Of a stretch of 64,000 nucleotides of DNA, positions 17,447-26,523 are shown one piece after another. The translations under genes and the position numbers were made by a program. The DNA comes from Brevibacillus laterosporus (GTDB taxonomy: Bacteria > Bacillota > Bacilli > Brevibacillales > Brevibacillaceae): contig NZ_JAUKFY010000003.1 in assembly GCF_030489605.1 (NCBI RefSeq), forward strand, positions 62,001 through 126,000. Reading direction: 5' to 3'. Position 1 is the stretch's first letter; each line of letters begins with the position of its first letter. A model generated the notes under the pieces. It was given only the letters and a program-made list of their open reading frames with translations, made no database searches and was not told the DNA's origin.

Positions 17447-17599
17447 GGGATTGGTGGTTATGGGTTTCACTTTAAAAAGTATCCAACTTTTGCTGGTTGA
17501 AAATATTCAACAGAGATTAAAATCATATAAATAAATTGCTTTCTAGTAGATAAAAGTTTCAGCTTCAATAAGTTTATGTTAATAGTATCTGATAGTTAG

Positions 17600-17644
17600 A
17601 GAGCCCCCTAGACTCAGCAGTAATGCTTTGTCATAGGGGGCTCT
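17600..17644 (+). terminator. Terminator between convergent gene blocks
   Basis: AGAGCCCCCTA at 17600-17610 pairs perfectly with TAGGGGGCTCT at 17634-17644, followed by TTTCTTTTTTT on the plus strand. It ends the recombinase operon and may also slow transcripts from the outer wall protein gene on the other strand. Confidence 0.85.
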
Positions 17645-17690
17645 TTTCTTTTTTTACTTCAACGAATTAATGAAGATATACGTTCTTTAA

Positions 17691-20600
17691 TTAAGGATTT
17701 ACTGTGCCTTCAAAAGTAGTCGTAGCTGCATCAAGAGCTGCTTTAGCTGCTTCTAACTCATCTTTCTTAGCATCCACATTGTTAAATACTGCTTCTGCTT
17801 TTTGGATTTCAGCATCATAAGCATCTTTAGCTGCTTGAGGATATTCCCCTTTAGCAGATCCAGCTACTGCAGCATTATTTTGTGCTTTCGCTTCTGTAAT
17901 CGCTTGTTCAAGAGCATCTTTAGCTGCTTTCAATTCAGCTGCTTCTTTTGCTACTTTATCAAACTCAGTACGAGCATCTGTAACTGTTTTCTTAGCAGTA
18001 GTTACTTTTCCTTCAAGTTCTGTTTTTTCAGCACCAGCAGCCACTTTAGCTACAGCAGTCTCTGCAGCTGCAACAGCTGTTTCAGCTGCAGTTAGGTTAG
18101 TTTCTACTGTTAAATCTGCTTTAGCTGCAGTTTCTAGAGCTTCTACAGCTGCTTTAGCATCTTTTAGTGCAGTTGCAGCGTCGCCATCAAATTTTGCGCG
18201 AGCATCTGTAACTGTTTTTTCTGCAAGTGTTACTTTTGCCTCAAGAAGTTTCTTCTCGTTAGCATCTGCAACCAATGCTACTTTTTCTTTAGCTGTTTTC
18301 AAGGCAGCTTCTGCAGCTAAAAGATCTGCTTCTTTAGTTAGATCTTTACCTGCTCCGATTGCAGTTTCCAAATCAGTCACTGCAGTTTTAGCTGCTGCTA
18401 GATTAGCTGCAACATCGCCAGCAGCTTTTTTCAGCTCAGCCATTTTCTTTTCTGCAGCTTCTAGAACTTTAAGATTTTTTACAGCTTTTTGTTGAATTGC
18501 AGTTAAAGCATTGTATTGAGTACGTACATTAACAAGTGTTGCTTCGTCTGATAGAGTAAGTTTGTCAACTGATGGAAGGTTAGAAATTGCCTCAGCTACA
18601 GCATCAGCAACTTTTGCTTCATCAGGAGTTATACCTGCTTCAGGAACGAAAGTAATTGCATACTCACCAGTTAATTTTGCACCTTTATAAGACTCTAAGC
18701 TCTTAGAAACAGTAATCAGATTTGAACCTTTAGAGGTTTCCAACGTTCCATCAGGTAGTGAAATAATGACAGTATCATAACCATTTTCAGGATTATCATC
18801 TGAGTCTGAAACTGTAAGAATAGATCCTTTTGGTAGGTTTTCACCATCAAGTGTGTAGTTTGCAGGGTTTACAGCATTTTTCTCGCTACCTGTATACTGA
18901 ACACCTGAAGTAAACGTCAATGTAATTGTATCAGGACCTTTACCATTCTCGGCTCCAACTACTCCATTGTAAAGTGTATTATCTGAACGTTTGCCTTTAA
19001 CCATGAACACTTCATCAGCCACTACAGCATTAGGTTTAATTTCAAAGACTTTAGTCAAGGTTTCGGCTGTATTTCCTACATCATCAGAGATAGAACGAAC
19101 CACAAGTGTCCAGTGGATATCTCCGCCATTGTTTACAATAGTCTGTGGAAGGTCTTCAGGTTTGTCTGGTGTTGGTACTACTTCAAATTGTTTATCTGCA
19201 CGGTTTTTATCAGTGTAGTCTACAACTTTTCCCTTGATAGTCTTAGTATTACCATCTTTATCTTTACCTAAGAACTCAATAATTGGTTCTGGAACTTTTG
19301 GTTGACTTTGAGAAGGTGTATCAAGGTCTTTACCAGGAAGCTTAACAGGTTTACTCATTTCAACATTATAACGACCCGTACTAATTTGAGTAATGTCTTT
19401 AATTGTTGGACTAACAGTATCAGGCGTAGTCATAATAGTACCATTCAATAACATTTCAATGTCAGCATTTTGTTTTCCATTTGCTGGATTAGTTACAGAG
19501 TTAGCTGGGATGAATAAACGATACTTATCATTGTAATAGTTCTTGGTAGTTACTTTGGTATCGTAAATTTCAGTCCAGTCATTTTTCAACTCAAACACGT
19601 ACTCATTTTTATTTTCAGCTGTGTGATCCATAGCTAATTCAGGAGTTACTGTATATTTGCCAGCCGCATCAGCTACATTTACCCAACTCTCAGTACCATC
19701 AACATTCTTAACAGCAACTTGAAGTTTTACTTTGTCAGCTGTTAAACCGTCAACTAACTTGTTGAATGTTACACGGAACTGCTCTGGAGATTCAACACTT
19801 ACAGTAGAAGATGGAATTGCGTTATCAGCTTTTACTTTAAAGTCTAGAGTCTGGCTGGTAGAAATGTTTTTATCATCTGTTAAACCAGCAAAGTCGAAAA
19901 TGGAAGACAGCTGTACCGAATGAACTCCAGCTTTTAGATAGTCAACTGTTTCGATAGTCACTATGTCACGAGTATCTTTTAACGTTGTTTGGTCAAATTC
20001 ACCAAACTTTATTTTGCTAATTTTAGTTAGACCACCATCAATTGAAACATCAGCTTTAGCGATTGATTCTGAGAACTTAACTGCTACTTCTTTCAATCCT
20101 TGTGCAGTTACAGATGTAGCTTCAGGTTTGCGTGCATCAGCCAAAATAAAATCAGCTTTAGTTGTTTGGGGTCCCACTTTACTATCTTGAACAAATTCTA
20201 CTTCTACTGCCTTGTTATCGGCTAAAATTTGTGTTGGAATACCGTTGGAATCTACTTCATTTCTATCCAAAATAACTTCAAGTGCTTTTTTATTACCATC
20301 GACTGGCTTCAAACCACGAACTTTTTTAGCGACTTTATCTTGGATAATATTGATTTTAGTTCCATTTTTAAGCAATGCATTTCCGTCTGAATCCACTTTG
20401 TACAACCCTGTAGTTTCATCTTTTTGTACAAAATCTTCTACTGAAACGTTTTTACTGAAGTTAACAGTTACACGATCTGCCTGATTAGACCCCGCAGAAA
20501 CTACTGCTGGCAATTGCTCAATTTCTCCTGGTCCATCAGGATTTACTTTAAAAAATACTTCTTTTGTTCCGATAACTTTACCAATTAGATGTTTGTAGTC

Positions 20601-21560
20601 ACCAGATGCTTCAATAACTTGTGCATCTACCTTAGCTACAAGATCCTTTTGGCTGAATTCAGATCTTAATGTAACAGTCGCAATACCTTTTTGAACAGTT
20701 ACTCGTGTATTTGCTAAGTTACCATAAGTCGTGCTGAATGAAATTACGACGTTATCAGCATTTTCATCAACTACACCAGTTACTTTGTCTAACAATTTAG
20801 CAGTAATTACAAGGGTATCTACTCCGTCAGATTTAAGCTGATCGCCTGCTGCGTCAGTAGTTAGTTCAAGCTTGTACAAATCTGTAATTACAGGAGTTTT
20901 GAACTTGCTTTCTTTCAAAGTAATCGGTTTGCCATCAACTAATACATCTTTGGCAACAATTGTATACTCAGTATCGTAATTAAGACCAGAAACAGTTAAA
21001 GTAGCTGTTTTCTTATCTTCACTCAAAGAAGCTACTTCTACCGTAGCTCCTGCGATAGTGAAGTTTTTAGCATCGATGGAATCAATTGCTTTATTAAATT
21101 TCACTTCGACTTTTGTTTTTGTAATAGCACTTACGCTTTCAACTACCAAATCACCAGGAGTAACTGGTTTTTGCTCAGGTTGCATTTCTTTTTCAGTAGA
21201 AACTTTACCTTGAGCATCTACAGCGTAGAAACCTTCTTCGCCACCGATTTTTTCGAAGTCTTCGCTAGTTACTGTTTTGTATTCAACTTCTTTACCAGCT
21301 AGTTTAGCATCCATCATTTCTTGCAATGTAGCTGCTTTACCATCCCAGTTTACATAAAGAACGCTGTTTTCAACATTCTCTAGACCGGAATCATATAAAT
21401 CTGCGATTAGCATTGCATTTTGTTTAATGAATGCTTCGTCAGAATAGAATCTGTCCACTTTTCCACCAATATAAATTCCGCCAGATGCTGCGAAAGCAGA
21501 AGTAGCCATGCTAGTCACTAGTGCTGTAGATAGCACTGATAGGATTACTTTTTTATTCAC
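17691..21560 (-). CDS. Outer wall (S-layer) protein, OWP-like
   Basis: Secreted S-layer subunit of 1289 residues. The signal peptide MNKKVILSVLSTALVTSMA... ends SAFA, and the mature start ASGGIYIGGKV closely resembles the Brevibacillus outer wall protein. Residues about 140-970 are beta-rich repeated domains (for example VESVSAITKTKVEVKFNKAID and later SPTIKDITQISTGRYNVEMSKPV). Residues 979-1289 form an Ala/Lys/Glu-rich helical region with two related units of about 75 residues, so the protein is longer than the roughly 1000-residue OWP of B. brevis. There is no SLH domain; attachment is probably through the middle wall protein layer. The start is GTG 21560 with GGAGGGG upstream. It is second in the operon, 135 bp after mwp, with a perfect hairpin between. 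Confidence 0.88.
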   Translation of the reverse strand: MNKKVILSVLSTALVTSMATSAFAASGGIYIGGKVDRFYSDEAFIKQNAMLIADLYDSGLENVENSVLYVNWDGKAATLQEMMDAKLAGKEVEYKTVTSEDFEKIGGEEGFYAVDAQGKVSTEKEMQPEQKPVTPGDLVVESVSAITKTKVEVKFNKAIDSIDAKNFTIAGATVEVASLSEDKKTATLTVSGLNYDTEYTIVAKDVLVDGKPITLKESKFKTPVITDLYKLELTTDAAGDQLKSDGVDTLVITAKLLDKVTGVVDENADNVVISFSTTYGNLANTRVTVQKGIATVTLRSEFSQKDLVAKVDAQVIEASGDYKHLIGKVIGTKEVFFKVNPDGPGEIEQLPAVVSAGSNQADRVTVNFSKNVSVEDFVQKDETTGLYKVDSDGNALLKNGTKINIIQDKVAKKVRGLKPVDGNKKALEVILDRNEVDSNGIPTQILADNKAVEVEFVQDSKVGPQTTKADFILADARKPEATSVTAQGLKEVAVKFSESIAKADVSIDGGLTKISKIKFGEFDQTTLKDTRDIVTIETVDYLKAGVHSVQLSSIFDFAGLTDDKNISTSQTLDFKVKADNAIPSSTVSVESPEQFRVTFNKLVDGLTADKVKLQVAVKNVDGTESWVNVADAAGKYTVTPELAMDHTAENKNEYVFELKNDWTEIYDTKVTTKNYYNDKYRLFIPANSVTNPANGKQNADIEMLLNGTIMTTPDTVSPTIKDITQISTGRYNVEMSKPVKLPGKDLDTPSQSQPKVPEPIIEFLGKDKDGNTKTIKGKVVDYTDKNRADKQFEVVPTPDKPEDLPQTIVNNGGDIHWTLVVRSISDDVGNTAETLTKVFEIKPNAVVADEVFMVKGKRSDNTLYNGVVGAENGKGPDTITLTFTSGVQYTGSEKNAVNPANYTLDGENLPKGSILTVSDSDDNPENGYDTVIISLPDGTLETSKGSNLITVSKSLESYKGAKLTGEYAITFVPEAGITPDEAKVADAVAEAISNLPSVDKLTLSDEATLVNVRTQYNALTAIQQKAVKNLKVLEAAEKKMAELKKAAGDVAANLAAAKTAVTDLETAIGAGKDLTKEADLLAAEAALKTAKEKVALVADANEKKLLEAKVTLAEKTVTDARAKFDGDAATALKDAKAAVEALETAAKADLTVETNLTAAETAVAAAETAVAKVAAGAEKTELEGKVTTAKKTVTDARTEFDKVAKEAAELKAAKDALEQAITEAKAQNNAAVAGSAKGEYPQAAKDAYDAEIQKAEAVFNNVDAKKDELEAAKAALDAATTTFEGTVNP
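17934..18395 (-). repeat. Tandem helical repeat in the OWP C-terminal region
   Basis: Codes for two related units of about 75 residues (near 1056-1131 and 1133-1209). Both contain A-x-x-A-V-x-x-L-E-T-A and K-T-V-T-D-A-R. At DNA level the segment coding for TVTDAR is nearly identical in the two. The repeats could recombine and change protein length. Confidence 0.7.
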
Positions 21561-21628
21561 TTACTACCCCTCCAAATATCGTATATTGAAGTATCTAATT
21601 TGCTTGTTTACATAACATTTATGTATTA

Positions 21629-21660
21629 GATAGATTAGAGACCTAAGTCTCTAATCTATC
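21629..21660 (-). other. Perfect intercistronic hairpin between mwp and owp
   Basis: GATAGATTAGAGAC, loop CTAA, GTCTCTAATCTATC: 14 uninterrupted base pairs and a 4-base loop in the 135 bp between the two wall-protein genes. No T-run follows on the minus strand, so it is not a standard terminator. It could mark mRNA processing or protect an upstream transcript. Confidence 0.8.
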
Positions 21661-21695
21661 CATACATTTTAGCTTATATGATTGACGACTGTAAC

Positions 21696-24600
21696 TTATT
21701 TGAATTTGATTTTTAGATCAAATTTTTCTTTGCCTACTTTTACATAAGCTTCGTCTACTTTTTTGTAGCTCTTAGTGAATTCAAATTTACCATCTTTAAC
21801 TTCTGCAGTAAATTCTTTGTCGCCAAGAACGATTGTTACTTCTTTTTCGTCTTTCAAATCACCAGTTAATTTACCAGCGATCTCATAACCATAAACACCT
21901 GGAAGTACTTCAGAAGCTGCTTGTTTAGTGATGTCTAGATCACCGTCTTCACTTGGATCTGGTTTTTCACCATTCCATTTTTGTTTTAGGAATTGATCCA
22001 TTAGAGTTTCTTTGTTTTCATCTTTTTTCAAGTAACCTTGTTCTTTTGCTTCCTCATGGCTGATTACATACAATACATAATCGATATCGTCAGAGTTATC
22101 GTCTGTATCAACTAGTACTACGTAATCTTCATCAGAAGGTTCGTCTACTTGTTTACCATCTTTATCGAAGTAAACAACGTCTTTGTTAAGCTTCGTGCTT
22201 AGTTTCTTCTCAGTTGCAGTACTGAAGTAGATTTTTTTGGATTCTACTTTGTCAACGATAGCAGGAGCTACAAAGTGTACACCAGCATCTTCGTAATCTT
22301 TTTCTTTAATAGTTTTGTATTCATACTCGTCACCACGAGCGTCAACGATTACGCGGATATCATCTTCTTCGATAAGATCGCTGCTATCTGCGCTGTAACG
22401 GATGAATGTTTTCTCAAGCTTCTCTTTACCGTCACCATCGTATTTGTATGGAGTTTCAACCCATTTACCATCTTTATCGCGGTGTTTGATTTTTAGGTAA
22501 TCAGAACCGGAAGATTTGTAAGCTTCAACAACCACACCGTATTCAGAGCCAGAAGCAAGACCTTTAGAATCTACAACGAATACCGCTTCGATATCGCTGC
22601 CATCTAGAGTGAAGTATACTTCAGCGTCTTTCTCAGCGATTTTGCTCCATTTGATAACTTTAGGGCTCTTAAGTGATGTAACTTCACCACTTTCGATACC
22701 TTTAGATCCATCAAACGCTACAGAGCTGGAACCGAAATCATAAGATTTTCCGTTGTATCTAACAGTTTCATCACTCTTATCAGTGTTTTTGTTCCACTGT
22801 TCTTTAGTCATGTGTTTAGCTTTAGAAGTATCTTTCAAGTTAACTTTCTCAATATCACCGTTTGCATCCAATTCAACTTCTGCAAGGATGAATTTTTTGT
22901 CATTAGTCAACGTTAGATAATCTTTAGCAAGTTGGCTTTCGGTCTTAGAACCTTTCAATTCGCTGAACTTTTTACCATCTTCGTTTTTAATGTATTTACC
23001 TTCAAGTTTAGCAGTTTTACCTGAGTCTTTTTCTGTCCAAACTTTGAAGATGTATCTGTCAGTAGAAGCCTCGTAGCTAGCAGAACGAGAGATGATAGCT
23101 AATTGCTTGCGATCGTTAGCTTCATAACCTTCGATGTGACGAATACGGCCTACAGCGTCAAGGTAAATCTTAACTTTAGTACCTTCTAGGCTATCGATTT
23201 CATCAGTAGTGATGTTATCTTGAATTTCTTTGTCTTTGTCTTTTGCAAAGGAAGCATTTCTGAAACGATACTCTTTGCCATCGATAACGATGCGGAAGTC
23301 TTTTTCAGACTTAGAACGTACTTTTTCAACTTTACCTTCTTTTGTAGTACGGTTAGCAAAGATCAAAAGTTTGTCTTTGTTACCGTCTGCACGGTATGCA
23401 TGGTAAACGTCCATTTCTTTAAGGTCAGCCAATTTAGCTGGTTTACCATCCAAGAATACTAGGTAGTCAACGCCTTCTTTTTTACCATCAAGGGATAGAT
23501 CTTGACCAACCAAAGTAGTGATCTTTTTCTCAGATACTTTTTTGATTAGCTCAGAACCGAAGTGATTGTTTACCCATTTTTGGTCGCCGCTGCGATCGTC
23601 AACGATGCTTAGGTAACGAATTTCATTCTTAGTGTTAAGAACTAGCTTAACAGAATAAGCATCGTCAGCTTCTAGCAATCTTTGTAGAGCATCTTGTACA
23701 TCAGATGCTTTTGTAGCGCGCTCAAAGTTGAACGTTACAGTTACATCTTCAGCGAAATCGTATTTTTTCTCGCTATCAAGTTCTAGAGTAAGTTTCTCGA
23801 ACTTGTCTTTTTTGATTTGGTCTTTGTCTTTAGTAGGAGACAATTTTTTACCATTAACATGGATAGCTTTGTATTTATCGAAAACAACTGTTTCGTCTTC
23901 GGAACCTTCCATCCATACTACAGTGTTGTCTCTGTCTTTGATCCATACTTGTACGCGTTGACCAGCGTAGTCGTTAGCATTGATGCTGTCAGCAACTTTG
24001 TACTTCACTTTGTTGAAGAAAGATTTGCTGTCAGAAGTCAATTCTACTTCGTTGTATTTCAAAGATCCAAGACCGATTACTGGTACGTTAGAAACTGAAG
24101 GAAGATCTTCAGGTCTGTTACGATCAGTCATAGTCCATTTTGTATCGTAAACATGTACGTGTAGGTATTCAGTTAGAAGGTTCTTACCAGGAAGAACTTC
24201 GTGGTTGTTTTGAGATCCAACAGTTGTTTGTTTCATTAGGTCAACGCGAAGAGAGTTGTCTAACATCTTCATTACGTCGCCACGAACAGCTGGTTTGTCT
24301 GGATCAATAGTTACGCCATCAGTAATTTTCAAAGTAGACGCTTGTGAGATGAAGTTGTTTGGCCAAGTACCATTTTGAAGTGCCAATGGCTCATAACCTA
24401 GTGCACGCACTAACATAGTAGCTGCTTCAGCATATGTTACTAGTTTGTCTGGACGGAAAGTTTTGTCAGGGTAGCCTATTGTTAAATCTTGGCTAACTGC
24501 GATGCTAACCCAACCTTTGAACCAGTCAGAAGCAGTAACGTCTTTAAAGAATGGATTGAAAGTTGCAGTGTTTGCAGCTTGCTCTAGTCCACGAGCACGT

Positions 24601-24845
24601 ACCATCAAAGTAGCGAACTCAGAACGTTTGATTGGTTGGTCAAGGTTAAGGTTACCCTTTTCATCCCCTGTAGCCAAACCAAGTGCTTTCAAACGTTGGA
24701 TAACTTTCTCCATGCTTGGATCTAATTGTGGTGCAGTAGTTTTTGTTTCTTCTGTAGTTTTTGCTGCTTCTTCTGCTCCTGCAACAACAGGAACTACGGA
24801 TAGTGCTAGTGCACTTGCCAATAAGCTATTAACAACCTTTTTCAT
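21696..24845 (-). CDS. Middle wall (S-layer) protein with SLH domains, MWP-like
   Basis: Secreted S-layer protein, 1049 residues from ATG 24845. The signal peptide MKKVVNSLLASALALSVVP... is almost that of Brevibacillus MWP, the peptide used in Brevibacillus secretion vectors. Three SLH domains follow at about residues 45-88, 99-150 and 161-205 (KDVTASDWFKGWV, GYPDKTFRPD), which bind secondary wall polymer. The remaining 840 residues are Asp/Lys-rich beta domains conserved in MWP (VPVIGLGSLK, VQVWIKDRDNTVVWMEGS, LYLDAVGRIRHIEGYE). A second in-frame start, TTG 24938, lies 31 codons upstream with its own strong ribosome binding site. This matches the tandem starts described for the B. brevis cwp operon. 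First gene of the mwp-owp operon; no terminator separates the two. Confidence 0.93.
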   Translation of the reverse strand: MKKVVNSLLASALALSVVPVVAGAEEAAKTTEETKTTAPQLDPSMEKVIQRLKALGLATGDEKGNLNLDQPIKRSEFATLMVRARGLEQAANTATFNPFFKDVTASDWFKGWVSIAVSQDLTIGYPDKTFRPDKLVTYAEAATMLVRALGYEPLALQNGTWPNNFISQASTLKITDGVTIDPDKPAVRGDVMKMLDNSLRVDLMKQTTVGSQNNHEVLPGKNLLTEYLHVHVYDTKWTMTDRNRPEDLPSVSNVPVIGLGSLKYNEVELTSDSKSFFNKVKYKVADSINANDYAGQRVQVWIKDRDNTVVWMEGSEDETVVFDKYKAIHVNGKKLSPTKDKDQIKKDKFEKLTLELDSEKKYDFAEDVTVTFNFERATKASDVQDALQRLLEADDAYSVKLVLNTKNEIRYLSIVDDRSGDQKWVNNHFGSELIKKVSEKKITTLVGQDLSLDGKKEGVDYLVFLDGKPAKLADLKEMDVYHAYRADGNKDKLLIFANRTTKEGKVEKVRSKSEKDFRIVIDGKEYRFRNASFAKDKDKEIQDNITTDEIDSLEGTKVKIYLDAVGRIRHIEGYEANDRKQLAIISRSASYEASTDRYIFKVWTEKDSGKTAKLEGKYIKNEDGKKFSELKGSKTESQLAKDYLTLTNDKKFILAEVELDANGDIEKVNLKDTSKAKHMTKEQWNKNTDKSDETVRYNGKSYDFGSSSVAFDGSKGIESGEVTSLKSPKVIKWSKIAEKDAEVYFTLDGSDIEAVFVVDSKGLASGSEYGVVVEAYKSSGSDYLKIKHRDKDGKWVETPYKYDGDGKEKLEKTFIRYSADSSDLIEEDDIRVIVDARGDEYEYKTIKEKDYEDAGVHFVAPAIVDKVESKKIYFSTATEKKLSTKLNKDVVYFDKDGKQVDEPSDEDYVVLVDTDDNSDDIDYVLYVISHEEAKEQGYLKKDENKETLMDQFLKQKWNGEKPDPSEDGDLDITKQAASEVLPGVYGYEIAGKLTGDLKDEKEVTIVLGDKEFTAEVKDGKFEFTKSYKKVDEAYVKVGKEKFDLKIKFK

Positions 24846-24956
24846 AACCTTAGGTTCTCCTCCTCTAGTATATAACAATTGATTTTGGGATATCTTATTA
24901 CTAGTTGTCTCTTTCTTTTTCCAGCCCGAATCCTGCAAGCGCGTTTCACCCCCTTT
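24846..24956 (-). promoter_or_regulatory. Tandem translation starts of the cwp operon
   Basis: Site 1: AAAGGGGGTG, 8 bp spacer, TTG at 24938-24936. Site 2: GGAGGAGAACCTAAGG, then ATG at 24845-24843. The two are in frame and 93 bp apart; the extra 31 residues are rich in Lys and Arg. The same 31-residue arrangement is known for B. brevis MWP. The frame stays open to ATG 24992, but that start has no ribosome binding site. Confidence 0.8.
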
Positions 24957-24993
24957 CGCAGGATCGCATATAGAAAGAACAAAATCCTTCATA

Positions 24994-25269
24994 AATTACG
25001 CAAAACTAGCGAATCATGTCATAAAAGTGCAACAGTCATTAGTGTATCATAGTTGCTAGACTTCGTGAATCCTTTTTTAGGAATCTAACCGTAATTACTT
25101 CGACATACTATTAAACGCATAGGATTTTAAAAAGTTGCGGTCGTTGCGTACATTTTTTAAAAAAATTTTTCGTAAGTTGATAATTCTGGGTAATTTGAGT
25201 CACAAAGGTAATTATAATTATCGAATTTCCAATTGTCACCTACAATCTTTTTCCATTTTTGCTACCGCA
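24994..25269 (-). promoter_or_regulatory. Long AT-rich cwp promoter/leader region
   Basis: About 275 bp between the TolC-type gene's terminator and the mwp start region. A candidate -10 TATGAT lies at 25051-25046. Other AT-rich stretches could hold further promoters, as the B. brevis cwp operon is known to use several. A short imperfect repeat (AATCCT/AGGAAT) lies near 25070. I cannot assign each promoter with confidence. Confidence 0.5.
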
Positions 25270-25310
25270 TACCAAAAATAAAAGGGGGATAGAATGATCT
25301 ATCCCCCTTT
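25270..25310 (-). terminator. Terminator of the TolC-family gene
   Basis: AAAGGGGGATAGA and TCTATCCCCCTTT form a perfect 13 bp stem around a 4-base loop, followed on the minus strand by TTATTTTTGG. It insulates the cwp operon from upstream transcription. Confidence 0.9.
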
Positions 25311-25356
25311 CCCCTTATACCTGATCTTTTTACGGATAACTAACCCATATTATTCA

Positions 25357-26523
25357 TTATTGACCACTAGTTGGTTGCAAAATCGCATTTTCGTATACCA
25401 TCACAGCCAGGTTTAACTGATACAAATTCTTTTGATAATTGTTTTCCGCCTTAGCAAGCTCTTCCTCTGCTCCAACTACCTCGATAGCTGTTGCCAGACC
25501 ATTCTCAAAACGCAGCTTGGTTAAGCGATAGTTCTCTGATGCAGCGTCTGTTCCCTTTTTTAATGCCTCTAACGCTGTTTTAATTGAGTTTAGATTGTAG
25601 TATGCCTGCATAAGGTCCATTTTTACTTGGTTCTGAGTTTGCGTTAAATTTAATTTATTTTTTTCGGCAGTATTTTTCGCTGCTTGGCCTTGGAATCCGG
25701 ATAGGATGGAGTATTTCTCAATAACTTCCAGTTCCTTTTCTGAGTTCTTTATGTCTTGTTCAATTGTTAGTATGTCAACGCGTTCTTTTAATGCTTTCGC
25801 AATTGCTTTCTCAACATCCATCACTTCTACATTTTCACTTGTTTGTTTTGTCAGCAGGTTCCATTTTTTATTCAGGTCCACACCCATGAATTTATTAAGA
25901 GCTAGTCTGGCAATTTCCTTTGCAGACTCAGCTTGGGCAACTGCAGCCTTAGCTTGAGCTACACCTGCTTCAGCCTGTAATACATCAGTCTTTGCTCGTG
26001 TCCCAACCCCAAATGCTGCATTGGCTATTTTCAGTTGAGATTCTGAGCGTTCCAAGCTTTGCTTCTTTAATACCAAATCATCCTCTGCATTTAATAAATC
26101 GTAATATAGCTTCTCTGTATTCAGCTTAAAGCTTCCCTCTGAACGCTGCAAGGAAAGTCTTCCCATCTCCTTCTGTCCCTCAGCACGGACAGTTGCTACA
26201 TATTTCCCCTCAGCAGTTCCAAGGTCTTCAATCATGCCTTCCTTGATTTTATTACTGGTATAATTGGCTGAGCTAGCTTTAATCATCGCATTATCTACAT
26301 CAATCTTTGCTTTTTTGTAGTCCAGATTATTTTCTAATGTAAGCTTTACGGCTTTTTCAATAGTAAGATCATTAGCTCCTACTTCTTGTTCCTTCTTAAC
26401 GGTCACTTGCTGAGTTGTTGCTGGTGCTGTTGTAGTGGCTGCCGCAGCAAGTCCGCTGCCTGAGGTCATAACCATCGCTGCTACTGTTAGAGCAACCCAT
26501 TTTTTTGAATAAGGAAAATTCAT
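25357..26523 (-). CDS. TolC/OEP-family secreted protein
   Basis: Exported protein of 388 residues with a signal peptide (MNFPYSKKWVALTVAAMVM..., cleavage near GLAAAA). The mature part is almost all long amphipathic helix with the duplicated outer-membrane efflux protein pattern: LTLENNLDYKKAKIDVDNA... and, 190 residues later, QVKMDLMQAYYNLNSIKTALEALKKG followed by LTKLRFENGLATAIEVVGAEEELAKAE. In Gram-negatives such proteins form export channels through the outer membrane. This organism has no outer membrane, so the role here is unclear; it could be a wall-spanning or S-layer-associated export factor. ATG 26523 has AAGGAGTG upstream. The longer frame from 26622 lacks a site. It sits directly upstream of the cwp operon on the same strand but behind its own terminator. 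Confidence 0.85.
   Translation of the reverse strand: MNFPYSKKWVALTVAAMVMTSGSGLAAAATTTAPATTQQVTVKKEQEVGANDLTIEKAVKLTLENNLDYKKAKIDVDNAMIKASSANYTSNKIKEGMIEDLGTAEGKYVATVRAEGQKEMGRLSLQRSEGSFKLNTEKLYYDLLNAEDDLVLKKQSLERSESQLKIANAAFGVGTRAKTDVLQAEAGVAQAKAAVAQAESAKEIARLALNKFMGVDLNKKWNLLTKQTSENVEVMDVEKAIAKALKERVDILTIEQDIKNSEKELEVIEKYSILSGFQGQAAKNTAEKNKLNLTQTQNQVKMDLMQAYYNLNSIKTALEALKKGTDAASENYRLTKLRFENGLATAIEVVGAEEELAKAENNYQKNLYQLNLAVMVYENAILQPTSGQ

Noticed and set aside
24846-24992. Start of the middle wall protein at ATG 24992
   Set aside because: No ribosome binding site; TTG 24938 and ATG 24845 have strong ones and match the known cwp arrangement.
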